A stretch of DNA of 64,000 nucleotides, from contig NC_045138.2 in the NCBI RefSeq assembly GCF_008831285.2, forward strand, positions 2,059,143 through 2,123,142, in the 5' to 3' direction. Both the position numbers and the translations under genes were made by a program. Positions 12,272-24,599 of the stretch are shown here, one piece after another. The notes beneath the pieces were generated by a model. The model worked only from the letters and a program-made list of their open reading frames with translations. It did no database searches and was not told the DNA's origin. Position 1 is the stretch's first letter. Each line of letters starts with the position of its first letter. The DNA is from Nymphaea colorata (lineage: Eukaryota > Streptophyta > Magnoliopsida > Nymphaeales > Nymphaeaceae).

Positions 12272-12850
12272 GTAAGCATCGATTTAAATTCTGAATCCCC
12301 ATTGTCTTTTTTTATTTTTTTTGTCTTTTTATTTGGTCCGTTTATGTTTATTGTTGCTGAATGTCATCCGTCAAGAATGCCTACTTTTCCAACTTCTTCG
12401 GATTCCCCATTCTTCTAGTGATTTTGATGTATCGATCTCGTTAAGTTTGGTGTTTTTTTCTTTTACTACCTTCTATCTCAAGTTGCTTTTTGTTGGTGAA
12501 GATTTCTGTTAAGTTTAGGAAAGCAATCTCTACCATTGGTTCACTATTAGCCGAATCTAGCGAAGCCCTTGTTCTGCTGCATTTCATGGTCATATTTTTA
12601 AGGTCTTAAGTTCAAGGTTTGCTCTCGAGCTCTGTGCTCTCGAAATTTTATCATCTGTGGCTACCATCTGTACCTTAGTGGTTCTATTTTGGTGGTTTTA
12701 CGTGTTTTCTTTTTGCTTACATCCATCCATTTTTGAGTTCTTAGAGTGCTTATCGAATTTCAGAGTTCTTAGACTGCTTCATGATGTTGGGGTTTTCAGG
12801 ATTAGGGCTGGGATTTTATTGTTGGCAGCTTGGAGGTGGGAGCTTGCATT

Positions 12851-13888
12851 ATGGTGACATTAAAAGTGGAGGGCTCCAAGCAGTATTGGGCTACAAGCAG
12901 TCTTGTTCTTGGTTATGCTCTTTGCTCAAGCCTCCTTGCTGTAATCAACAAGTATGCCATCACAAAGTTTAGCTTCCCTGGTTTACTGACTGCCCTTCAG
13001 TATCTTACATCTGTGCTGGGTGTTTGGATTCTTGGGAAATTGGGGTTTCTTTACCATGACCCATTTTCTGTTGAAACTGCTAAGAGATTCCTCCCTGCTG
13101 CGCTTGTTTTCTTCCTGGCGATCTTTACAAATACGAACCTCCTCCGCCATGCAAATGTGGATACCTTCATCGTCTTTCGGTCATTGACACCCCTCCTGGT
13201 TGCTATTGCTGATACTGTATTCAGAAGACAGCCATTGCCATCTAAGTTTACCTTTGTGTCGTTGGTGATAATATTTTCTGGGGCTGTTGGGTACGTTGCC
13301 ACTGATTCAGCATTCACAGTTACTGCATACTCATGGGCTGTGGCTTACTTGGTTACAATCACAACAGAAATGGTGTATATCAAACACATGGTCACAAATC
13401 TTGGATTGAACACTTGGGGCTTTGTTTTCTACAACAATTTGTTGTCATTGATGATGGCACCTTTGTTCTGTATCATAACTGGAGAATATAATGATGTTTA
13501 CATGGCTGTTAATGGATTGGAGACGCGCTCTTGGGTAAAGCCCGGAGCCTTCTTAGCAGTGTCCCTGTCTTGTGCATTTGGCCTAGCCATCAGTTTCTTT
13601 GGATTTGCAGCAAGGAAAGCAATCTCTGCTACTGCGTTTACTGTGACTGGTGTTGTCAACAAGTTCCTTACAGTGGCTATCAACGTTTTGATCTGGGACA
13701 AGCATGCAAGTCCAGTTGGTTTGTTATGCTTGCTTTCCACACTTCTAGGAGGGATTCTATACCAGCAGTCTGTGACTGGAGGTCCCCCTCCACAGCGAGG
13801 GACAGTGGCATCCAAGCAGGCAGATGTCACTGATAACCATGGTGAAGGTGAATCAGATGATGAAGAAAAGAGGTTGTTGAGCGAGTAA
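12851..13888 (+). CDS. GFT1: GDP-fucose / GDP-sugar transporter (GFT1/GONST4 type)
   Basis: This is a multi-pass nucleotide-sugar antiporter of the Golgi membrane. The closest family I recognise imports GDP-fucose for glycan fucosylation (Arabidopsis GFT1/GONST4). The frame from the ATG gives 345 residues, normal for the family, with about ten hydrophobic segments. Landmarks are LVLGYALCSSLLAVINK near the N-terminus, HANVDTFIVFRSLTPLL with FRSLTP at about 109-114, GYVATDS, ITTEMVYIKHMV, and the GDP-binding-type motif GVVNK at 267-271. The C-terminus is acidic and cytosolic (DDEEKRLLSE). The coding part appears to be a single exon. I chose ATG 12851 because the frame upstream lacks an ATG and homology begins at SKQYWATSS. 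A leader exon with a GTAAGC donor lies upstream. Substrate (fucose versus another GDP-sugar) is inferred from family resemblance. Confidence 0.9.
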   Translation: MVTLKVEGSKQYWATSSLVLGYALCSSLLAVINKYAITKFSFPGLLTALQYLTSVLGVWILGKLGFLYHDPFSVETAKRFLPAALVFFLAIFTNTNLLRHANVDTFIVFRSLTPLLVAIADTVFRRQPLPSKFTFVSLVIIFSGAVGYVATDSAFTVTAYSWAVAYLVTITTEMVYIKHMVTNLGLNTWGFVFYNNLLSLMMAPLFCIITGEYNDVYMAVNGLETRSWVKPGAFLAVSLSCAFGLAISFFGFAARKAISATAFTVTGVVNKFLTVAINVLIWDKHASPVGLLCLLSTLLGGILYQQSVTGGPPPQRGTVASKQADVTDNHGEGESDDEEKRLLSE

Positions 13889-16800
13889 ACCTTCTGGGTT
13901 TAATCTAGTACGATCTCAACATAGAAAATTCTTGGCTCTATGCGGCTAAGGATTCATCTGATGTGAAGTCTTAGCTCCCTTTTAGGTCACAACTGACTTT
14001 GAGTTGCAGACTGTAGGAGGTTGTAATGAAGTCTCAACGTTCTTCGATCAGCAATAATATATACTATATTATGGATTAGTCAGTGTCCTCTTGCTTTATT
14101 CTTGCTTAAATTGTTGTCTGAGAATTTGCCCATGCAGGAATTCATCAGTGTTCTCTTGCTTCATTCTTACCCAAGTTGTTTGGGAATTTGGATGTGCAGG
14201 GAGATGGGCACATTTTGATCTCCTTGAAATAGTTCTTTCTTTTCCATTTTTTTTCTTCTGTCATGTAGGCGTTTGTAAATGTAGCAAACATACAATAGTT
14301 TGTGGATAAATGCTTTATGCAGAAAGATTGAGAACTACAATGTATTGAAGTTCTTCATTGTCTTTCCTGTATTATAATGGGAAACTGGTGTCTTCTGCCT
14401 GCAATTTTTGTGTTAGTTCTTAATTTCTTATCATGTCTTTGATCTTTTTGATGAACGCATGGACAAATAATTAAATAGCAGAGTCAACTGTAGATATTTT
14501 CCCCAGGGAATGTAGACTTGCTTTCGAGATTGTATGCATTGTTGATGGAACAGATGCTGGATTTTTTTCTGTTTCTCTTAATGATCTGTTATAGTTGAGA
14601 GCAATATCCATGGTTTTGTTTTCATCAGAAACTGCAGCATTTGCCACTTTGACTGGCTTATCATGCTAGAAATGCTTGCTATAGTTGCTGCTTTTAGGCT
14701 CAGATGCTTGCTTGATTTTCTCATGTAAAAAGAAAGATCTTTAAGGCTTACATGTAAAAAATCTGTAACTTGGGATTCGGACATCAAATTTCCCACTGGG
14801 CACATTAGGAGTAGTTCACCACACATGTTCGTAGAAACAAATATCGATGCCTATGAAAAAAGGGACATAAAATCCATTTTAGAAACTTCTGAAACATCAG
14901 GATACCACTACCTTGATGAAAACCTAATAATGAAAATACACAGCCGCAGAGAGGACGAGGGAGAAACCAAACTGACATCGACGAGGAGGAGAAAAAGGCA
15001 ACTCAACAAAGATTTGATGTTTAAGGAGAATGTGAATGTTCAGCAGCATTTGTATTCTGCTACGATACTCAACTTGATCCGAACAAGGTGCTTGCATGCC
15101 TTCTAGAATTTTGTTCCCGTTCCTGCTCTTCGAGGCGATGTGAACAGGAATGCGAAGATCATCCCCTGTCAATAGCCACCCAAGTTACCAACATCTCATG
15201 AGGATGAAGACCAACTGCTCCCGGCCTTTCTTCAGGCCTTGTTTGAATACATGGAACTTTACTATAGTGCTCTAAAATGCATTGGAAAATTTCAGCTACA
15301 GGCAAACACAGAACTTTTATTCCCAAAAATTTTAGAGCCATTATGAAACCTTGTACCAGCATTAAAGTTCTAATTAAACAGGTGAAACTTCAAAGCCGAG
15401 AAGAATCTGTGTCTGTTAACTTCTCAATGCCTGGAACAGAAGTTCCATGAAAGGAAACAAATGGGATAAATGGAATGTGGGACAAAAATTCCCCCAGCAG
15501 TTTTAAGAACGAATATTGAAATAGACAAATAAATACGTCGCCAATACTGGTCATTCTCTTGGTCAACTTCTAAGTTTGTTCAGCAAAGGCTGTCAACTTG
15601 GCTACCAAGTGTTGATGTGAGCAGGTGAGGATTTGAAGAGAGAGAGATTATTTGGGGAGAAGGGGAGGCCTGAGACTGCCATGGATCTGGGCTTCTTGTC
15701 CATCATTCTAATGCCCGTGCACTTCTTATTCTCGCAAAGAAAATATGTTGGACATGGAATTGTTCTCTTTTTTTTTGTAGAAATTGAGAGAAAAAAAAAT
15801 GATGGGATGCTACTTATTGGCATAATCTAATAGTGGTCAGCTTAATCCTAAAGCAAAGGAGGAAAAAGAAAAAAAAAAGGAACTAAAATTATATTTTAAT
15901 AGATGTATACCATGGGCTGATGTAGTTTTACTTGGAATAATCCCCAAATAATCTCACAAGTTTAAACAATTGAATATATACATTTCATCGAAGGAGAGAA
16001 ATTTCACCGTTTATTTATATGGTGGACGGTTTTGATGGTTGACGCTTGTATTTGGCACGGCTTAATGAGAGGGATAAGATATTTAAAGTTTGTCTTTTCA
16101 TCCCTATAACTTGACTATCCTGTGTGCCTCTCTCATTTATTCACATTTAATGAAGAAGGAAAAAGAAACTAAAACGTCAGAATTGTTGGAAATCGGACAA
16201 TCAAAATTTGCTTTAGGTTTGATTGAGTCTCGTATGAAAACTAGAGTTTGCCTCCATTTATGTCGCCGTAATCTTTTAGCACCTTTTTGCGAATATAACT
16301 TCACAGATAAATAAGAAAGCTAGAAATAAAAAAAATCATTAAAATCTAATCGTCAGAATGGGTTTTATAAGCAAAAAATGCCTAATTTTCATTAATTTTA
16401 GATTCATTGTAAAGTCTAATCTACACATCAAATTTTTATAATTTTGATTATCTAGTCATAAATATTTTGCATCAACCCGGACGAATAGATTCGTAAAAAC
16501 TTGTCAAATAAAGGCCTGGATTGAATTTTATTTCATTAGAAAAAGTTACATAAAGTGACCGGGAGTAACTTTGAAAAAGAATAACTACAACCAACGTTCG
16601 CTGCTTTTCAAGATAACTAAATTTTTCTTCAGCCCTCACATGGTAGCTTTTGTGAAAAGTGTGCCCTCACCAAAAAAAATCAGAAAATGGTTACTTTATG
16701 AACTTAATAAACCAAAAAAATCGGCCGGAAATAGAAAATTTCGTTAATTTGTAATTGAATCTTTTCCGCACGATAGGTTGTTTTTACATTTGAATTAGAC

Positions 16801-17044
16801 CGAATTGAAAACCCACTAATCCGTAAAAGGTTACTTTCTCTCTCTCTCTCTCTCTCACCCATACAGTAGCTCAATTATGATTGCTGAAATATGACATTGA
16901 CACCATACTATGGCACGGCATTTCTGTCTTTTTTTTCAAAAAACAACCATAGATGTGATTTGCGTGATTGATTTTGCAAAAATAGAAACACAGTTCGATC
17001 ACCAAATTACAGATGACATGAATCAACTGGGCTCTATTCTCTCA

Positions 17045-17082
<38 letters not shown>

Positions 17083-17561
17083 ATGTCGAATGCTATAACC
17101 TTTGGATGATAACGAGGCGTAAACCTTCAAGCACCGTAAACTCTTTAAACAATATCAAACTCAGGCTGATAAGCTTGTTCAGTAAGGCATCGTCCTACAA
17201 AAGATTTTTTTTCTCGAAGTCACCAACTTGAAAAGACATGCATCCACTTCAAGGGCAAAGGCTTCTAGGCCTGTACAATATTTAGCCGATTGGTATCCAC
17301 CCAATAAACATTCAAATTGAAAAAAAACAATGCTTTTAACAAGCATCAAAAGATTCCACATGGACTTTCCAAAGATACTGATATCCACAGTCATATTGTA
17401 GTGAAAATACAGACACCCTTACAGCAAGTCGGATTCTTCCAATCTTCACAAATTATATTGCACACAAACACAAAAATTACACCAACATTACAGGCCAAAT
17501 TTTCCCAGAAGATGTGGCAATGGTTGGTCTGTCGCCTCACATTGGACTGAAGGAATTTATC
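13889..17561. other. Intergenic between transporter and MACPF gene
   Basis: The transporter 3'UTR probably ends around 14050-14350, where AATAATATATA and ATTATAATGGG motifs occur. The remainder is AT-rich with (CT)n runs at about 16835-16856 and 17041-17083. No gene, RNA gene or mobile element is supported. Confidence 0.5.
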
Positions 17562-20500
17562 CTACACCTCATCGTCTGTGATGATGGTCAAAAGTGAATA
17601 CTTTACATTCAGTGAGATCTTACCCCTCTCCACCATAAGCCTTGCACCGGTGACAACCCAATATCCCGGAATATCCTGAGGACCTTTTGTCATTTCTGTC
17701 ATATCTACAAATTTCAACATCTTGGGCGCTTGCACAGGCACTGGCGGACCTCCAGGGTAAACAGCTGAATTGATGATAACCTCTTCCGGCCTTGGTGGCG
17801 GTCGTTGGGCGGTTGAGAAGTGGGTACTGATTAATGTAGATATGATTCCAGACCTCTGTGCAATACCTGGCGATCCCTCCCAATCTGATTTTCGCACACG
17901 AGCACCGGCAACTAATGAAAATCGGAGCCTCAAGTAGAGTACTTTCTTCAATCCAACAGTGCCAACATAAAACTGGGCACCGGTGACAATCCATGGGTCG
18001 TCCCCGCGGTCCACCGGAGCTGTGCACACATGAGAGAAGCTCTTCCATTGGACAGCTTCATAATACTTGCGGTTCCTGTCAGCTTCCTCAACATGGAAGT
18101 CTGGATCATCACTGAGTTCAAAAATCTTTGGCAGCGTGGACAGGTGCTGCAGATGAATGGCTAACCTGTTGTTCTTCTTTCCTTCCAAAAATAACCGCAG
18201 GCCTGTTACTGGCCTCTTACCCACATCAACCTATAGTACATCACACTTCATAAATTGCAGCTAGCGAAACAAACACAGCGAAAAGGAACTGAATTGAAAC
18301 AACTGATTAAGCATGGCTGGGACGTAAACAAGCAATACTTTCAAGGCCTGTTAGGATTGCGAAACCAATATATAAAGTTATCAGAATCAGAATCCCCATA
18401 ACAGCAAATTCATCTTCAGTTAAAACTTTTGGCTATAAGTAGTTTGATAATTTCAAATTAGTTCATCTATTTATTCCTTGGAAAAATAGACTGAATCATT
18501 GAATCTGCATCAATTTCTGAATATGAATGACTTATAAGATCTTTAACACTGTGGGCTACTTTTTGGTAAAGAAAATATGAACTTGAAAAAATTATGACGG
18601 CAATAAACTGCAAAAAAGAGTCATTGCATGAAAGAGCATACCAAGTCGGTATTAACATAAAGCTTGGGCCCCAAGAAACTGAATTGAAGTGCAGCATTGC
18701 TTTGTTGTCTTCGCTGAGGACCGAGGGCAAGCTCACTGAACACTGGTGCCCATTGCCTTGGCAGCTGGAATTCAAAAAATTGGTGAAGCTCTTCAATTGG
18801 TGGTTTATCTGCATAAAGAACAAAGACCAAAATGTTGATGCAGATATTTGTGTCAGCTCAACAATATACTCTACTCTTGCATCAAGTACGATGAAATTTT
18901 TAAACTGTTAAAGCACAGCGTCCAACCACACCCCCACCCCCAACACAGAGAGAGAGAGAGAAAGAGAGAGATACACTTACAGCGGAGATATAAATTAATA
19001 GCATGGCTCAGGAATCCACTACCAGGAACTCCATTCAACAGAGATGTAATCGGAACAAAAGTCATTGAGATGACGTCAGGATCTAGGGGGACTGTAGCTA
19101 ACCATTGGTTATGGGATAAGTTCTTATCACTGCCACCCCTCTTCTTGTTAACTATGATAAATCCCTGCATGCCCACAAGCAAGAAGTGAGGTTCCCAAAT
19201 GGTGACAGAATTAAATTTAAAAGTGAATCTAAAACACAAAAATATGGGTAACTTGTGCAACTTTATGCTGAAAGTACCTCCTTGCTTGACATAGACATGG
19301 ATGTACTGCTGATATGAAAATTGGAAAAGTTCTCCATGATGTCATGCTGAAAATAAGGTAAACTGTATAGATGAGAACTTGTAATAAATAGTAACAGCAT
19401 TAAAAATGGTTCATCGCAAGCCAGTAAAAGGAAAAAGCATTTACTTCTAACATTCAGACATAAAAAGAAAGTCCTACCTTGCCTCTTCTTGAAATTTCTT
19501 CAGAATCAATGCCATAACGGCCACTTGCATCTGAAAATCTCTGATCAGCTATTGCCTTTACGTGTTGTTGAACTTCAGCTGGTTGAAGATTGGAATTATG
19601 CTGCTGTTTCACATAAATTACATCTTTTCCACCCATTTTTACCCCAGTTACAATATGTGTACCATATTTTTCAATAAATCTGAAACAAAACAAAATGGAA
19701 TAAGATGGCGTGGTCATTGAATGCAACCTTAAGCCCATTTAGTTAATGGCCCTCAGTTTTATGGCCCACAAGAAGCAACATTCCCCAGCAAATGCCAAAG
19801 TGACGCATCCAATAACAAAGCAGGACGATAACAGATATGGCATGTTTCATTTTACAGTATAACTTTTTAGGCCAGCCCCATCACTAAATAGTTAAGACGA
19901 TACAGTGTTTCAGGATAGAAAATTATCCAATGCTGTGAGAATCAGGAAAAAATCTGAAGCTGACATTTCTTTAGAATTGATACCACTACAATAAGTGTAA
20001 CTTCCATGAACACAACTAATGAATGACTCTTCCATGAACACAACTAGTGAATGACTATCCATCAAAGTATTTGCACAGATCAGATAGGAAGGAAATTTAC
20101 CTTGCCAATGCAGCAGGATCCCACGAAGATGGGACCTCTTTCTTAACATGATCACGCAGAACTACCTGGGATCTTGTTAATCCAACAGTGAAGAGGGTGA
20201 TAAACCATCCATCGAATGCAAGACTTTTGGTACCAGCTGCATCCTTTTGCCAAGAACCAGTAAACTCAAACATGGTGTTGAATAAGCCACATGGGATTTT
20301 GCCGCCCAGTGATAAATCCTGATTGAATTGCTCTGACATCTGCAATTTGATACTACTACCTAATCAGACACTATAGTCATAGCTCATTTCAAAAGATCAA
20401 GTCTCCTCATTTTTTGTTAAAGAGCATTTTACATGCATAATTGATCAAGTCAGAATCTGCCAATTAATGAACTACAGCCAGTTTCAGAAAGAAAATTCTA

Positions 20501-23500
20501 TGCAAATCAATCAATTGAAATATCTTCGGACTCTAATCTCTGCCATCTGGAAAATGGGTTCGGAGTTGTAAGTGAAAAAGTACATTCCAAGTAACTGCTA
20601 AAGAACAAAAACGAAATTGCAGAAATCCCCAATCCTGTTCGTGCATGTATCGTGAATGAAATTAAGAGTATTTAAAACAGCAGTCCCATGTGTGCATGCA
20701 GCAACATGTAAGGGAATAAATGTAAAAGTCCATCAATAAAAGGGTAACCTTCAAATTTTAGAAAACATTTTGGACTTGGCCAAGTTGAGAAACCATCTTT
20801 TAGGTATTGACAGGACTTCTTGAGCCTCTCCAACATATTAATGAGTTTTCAAGGAAATAAAATAACATGATTATTACACTTTGGAAAATGAAGGAAGTGC
20901 AGTTTAGAATAATGATGCAATAAAAGGCTTTTTTTCAAGTTTTCTCTCTCCCCACCCTCCTCTTTTTTGCCCCAAAATATAATCTATAGGAAAGTAATAT
21001 ATAAAAAATCAGACAACCAATCATTAATAATAAAGCATAATTTCTCGGGTATTAAAATAATAATAAAGAAAATAAACAAAAAATTGTTAATGGAAAATCT
21101 TTTAGATATTAATGAGGCTTCTCAAATTTTCATGATATTAATAGTTTTCGAAAAGTTTCATTTTCTTAATACTACAAAATGCAATAATTGCAGTTGAAAA
21201 CAGTGAATATGGTGCTTTTTCAGGGTATTTCTCCATCAAAAGACTGTTATGTTTGACAAAGACTGGGATACACACACACATATGCATATACGATTATATG
21301 TATATATCATTATCACAGATATCAGCATTTCTTCAAAAAATGTGCAAAAGGGGAAAAAAACCAGGAAACGTGAAAGAATCACAATGTTATGAGAGAAAAC
21401 ACCAAAATGAAAAACACATGTTTTTATTTTTCAAAAAAAATATATATATTTTCAATTTTTGTATGTTTATTATTCTAAATTTTTAACTATTTGAATAAGT
21501 ATTTTGAATTTTTGTGAATGTTTTTGTAAGAAAATTAGTAAGAACTCAGATTTTCATGATATTTTATTATTTTTTATGTTTCTTTGTTTTGAATGCCAAA
21601 ACAACAAGCTTCCATAATAATACCTGAGTAAGACATTTGTGACAACAATAATAAATGACTGGAACCAATGACTGGAAACGTATCTTGTTTCAATTTTTCG
21701 GAACTTTTGGCAGAATAAGCCTTACGGATGTAACCCACATGTTTTACATGGTAGGAAATATTGCCCTGATCCGGTGATCCTAGAATGTAACAATGCTTTT
21801 TTAAGTGCTTCAGAAACTGACAGATAACAATCTACCAGTGTTGTACGTGGGGCCGTATCGTACGATACGTATCGTATCATTTATAAAATACGATACGATA
21901 CACCCCCTGTATCGTAAATGGGGGTGTATCGTACCTGTATCGTACGATATGTGCGATACGGACCCCCGTATCGTACGATACGGTGCGATACGGCAGGTAT
22001 CGTACGATACGGGTTGATTTCTAAAAAGGGGGATTGAACCCCATTTTTTCGAGTTTCTTTTATAAAAACCCACCCCTAATTCATTTCTAATCTATAGATT
22101 GTACCGCCTTAGAGGGAAATCATCGATTTCCATTGTGAAATCATCGATTTTCACCGTAAAATCATCTATTAAACCATGAATTTGTGCATGGGTGGCTGAT
22201 TCCCATTGGGAGGAAAGGGGTTTTTTTAAACCATGAAGATGAAGATGAAAAAGAATGATATTGTTATGAATTTTGATGTCTATGAAGTATGAATGATGAA
22301 CCGTGAACGCGTAAGTTTATAGCATTTAGCAAAATAATAAGTCTATCATAAAAGACTAAAACATGTTTTCTATGAAGAATTTATTATTTTTAATTTTTTT
22401 AATTTTTTTTATGAATTTTTCGATTTTTTTAAATTTTTCTGATTTATTATTATTATTTTTTAAAAATTTACGATACGGTTACGATACGTTACGATACGAC
22501 GTATTTTAAAGCCCGACCGATACGGCTTACGATACGCGTTTTACAACATTGCAATCTACAAAACCTTTGACCTCTTTAAATTAGATATCCACATAAAAAA
22601 AAGAACATGACACGAAGATCGACTTTAGAGTTAAAAAAAAAAAAAGAATAAAAAAATCTAAACATGCAGTTTGAGCCGATAGAACATGCATACTGCATAC
22701 TATGAATTTCACCTTTATTACTGGTGCAAACAGTGTAAACTCAATTTTGTACTTACAGATGTTGCCGTTTGTCTGCGAGTGCTAGTGCGTGTACGCACAC
22801 ACGCATGTGTGAGCGAAAGAGGCAGGCCGTTGACACTAGAAGCAAATAAACAAATGATTTTTGACTAAATCCGGGTTGTAGAAGCAATTTATTGTGGTCT
22901 ATTTTGGGACGCTGACTTGACTAGATCCAACGTTGTAGAAGCAATTTACACTGGTTTATACTGGGTGTCTGACCCTTTGTCTTTAAATTGTGTAATGTGC
23001 TTCCATCAACTCTTGATCCCCCCAAGAAAAAGATCATGCATAAAAATCCACGACCCAAGAGACCAATAACTACAAGGTAGATAACGATTAACTAGCAGGA
23101 CCGACTGTAAACAACATGACCATTGATAACGAATAGACGTCAAGGTCAAATGCTTAAGCAGGCATGCAATGGCTGTGCAGAGTCATACAATCTTAGGTGC
23201 AAGATGACGGGACTGGGATTCATCTTGGCATATTTTAAAAACCTCAGTGTGCATCCAAAACCATCCGGTGCACTATCCCAATCTGTGCCCATAGGAAGCC
23301 AAAGATGCACGAAGATTAGAAAGCCAAAAAAGTTCGCGCATTTTTCTCGTTTGACATGGAAACTGCCGAACAAACGCGTGGGAAATTTATTCCAAAAGAT
23401 ATAGTCATGTTATGGTCCAGCGGAATCCTATAAATAGAAAGAAATCGCGCTACCAATTACCTTTCCAGGAAATTACTGCAGTAGTCCTCCACAAACACGA

Positions 23501-23947
23501 AAAGAAATCCAACTACTATATCACAATAATCCAACAGAAAAAGAGGCAAGCAATGACACGGTTAGTAACTGCAATAATCGAACGGGACTCCACAACTCGT
23601 CTAAACAAATGTCCTCTGAACGAAGAACAAGCAATTTGATGGCCTAAATCCGTCAAAGAAATTTTCTCAGCGATCGAGGAGCAAACCTGCTGAAAGGACA
23701 ACACGTCCGATCTGAACCGCATCCGCTCACCCTTGTCACACTTGATCGACGTCGGAACGTTGGCAACCGAGATCCCTCCCGGCAAAGTGACATCCTGGAC
23801 GTGGTCCTGATCGAGCTCGATCAAATGAGGATCAGGAGAGTTGAATTTGCAGTACTTGAGCCGAAGATCCACCGCAACGTCGTAACCGCGCCCTATGGCC
23901 CCGATCGCCATCTCTGCGGCACCCTGCGGCGATCCTCTACGTGCCAT
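17562..23947 (-). CDS. MACPF-domain protein, CAD1/At4g24290 type, seven exons
   Basis: Plant proteins of this membrane-attack-complex/perforin-fold family (CAD1, NSL1 and relatives) restrain salicylate-linked cell death; direct pore formation in plants is unproven. Exons, reading down the minus strand: 23947-23687, 20339-20101, 19679-19478, 19346-19278, 19164-18981, 18808-18642, 18230-17562. All junctions are GT-AG and the phases join without a break into 596 residues, close to the usual ~600. Landmarks: GYDVAVDLRLKYC and CDKGERMRFRSD in exon 1; KDAAGTKSLAFDG in exon 2; the MACPF signature FIEKYGTHIVTGVKMGGKD in exon 3; ISMTFVPITSLLNGVPGSGFLSHAI in exon 5; ELHQFFEFQLPRQWAPVF in exon 6; PGYWVVTGARL near the C-terminus. 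There is no signal peptide. The 3.3-kb first intron contains an hAT-like element. Exon 4 is short and the least conserved part. Confidence 0.93.
21836..22551. mobile_element. hAT-like element with dense CGATACG palindromes, in MACPF intron 1
   Basis: The terminal repeats are CAGTGTTGTA at the left and TACAACATTG at the right. An exact 8-bp duplication CAATCTAC occurs at 21828-21835 and 22552-22559. Both subterminal regions are arrays of CGTATCG/CGATACG and the palindrome GTATCGTACGATAC. The centre has three ATCATCGATT repeats and an AT-rich block. There is no transposase frame. The 8-bp duplication and CA...TG ends place it with hAT elements. Confidence 0.88.
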
Positions 23948-24539
23948 TTCTGGAGCATCCCCTTCCTATTCCAAGCAAGTGCACGGAACCCAACCACTCT
24001 CACTGTAAATTCACCCCAACCCTAATCCCAAACCCTTTCTCCCAACTGGAAACCAGACCAGGCAGATCCCTTGGCAGCTGACACGGTGGTCCTCTCTCCC
24101 CGAAGGATCGGTGGCCAACCTTCAATTTTTCCACCTACCTCTCCAGCAGCTGCCGCTTCCGCTTCCGAATCCTAACCTCGACCTAGGAATCAAGAAAAAA
24201 CACCAGAAAATCGTCCTTTCCCTTACCTCCTCCGACAACCGGACAATCAAACGATTCAAACCCTAGCTTTCCCACAGCTCCCCAATCAATTCCAGCAGAA
24301 ACCACCACAACAGCTGCTCGAAAAGGCTCGCCGAACCGATCGCAAACAAAATCCACTGAAAATCGTCAAACCGAGAGCTACATACCCCAGCTCCCGCCTC
24401 AGACTCGGTGGACGGAGAAAGAAGGCCTCAAACGATAGTAAGGAACAACGAACACTCACAGCAACGGATGGGAGCTCAGAGGAGCCTGAAATTTTCTTCT
24501 TTTCCCTTTTCTCCTTGCTGTCCTGAAGCCGATCGAAGA

Positions 24540-24573
24540 AATTGCGGATCGAAACCCTAGATTTTCTTATATG
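24540..24573 (-). promoter_or_regulatory. Probable TATA box and start region of the MACPF gene
   Basis: On the minus strand CATATAAG (24573-24566) is followed within about 20 bases by CTAGGGTTTCGATC, a leader motif common in plant genes. It lies about 600 bases upstream of the ATG, so the leader is long or contains an intron. Inferred from motif and position only. Confidence 0.4.
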
Positions 24574-24599
24574 GCCTCTCAGTCGTTTGCCTTTTACTC

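Noticed and set aside
11850-12512. Overlapping plus-strand frames before the transporter
   Set aside because: No homology or consistent frame. They span the leader and intron region and are best read as chance.
14825-15172. Short frames on both strands after the transporter
   Set aside because: Basic, low-information peptides without splice-site or domain support.
21828-22559. CRISPR-like or satellite array of CGATACG
   Set aside because: Repeats are short and irregularly spaced without unique spacers, and sit within terminal repeats flanked by an 8-bp duplication, which fits a transposon.
17562-23947. Pore-forming toxin for the MACPF gene
   Set aside because: The sequence matches the plant CAD1/At4g24290 group, which are intracellular regulators without a signal peptide. 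The fold name alone does not imply a secreted toxin.
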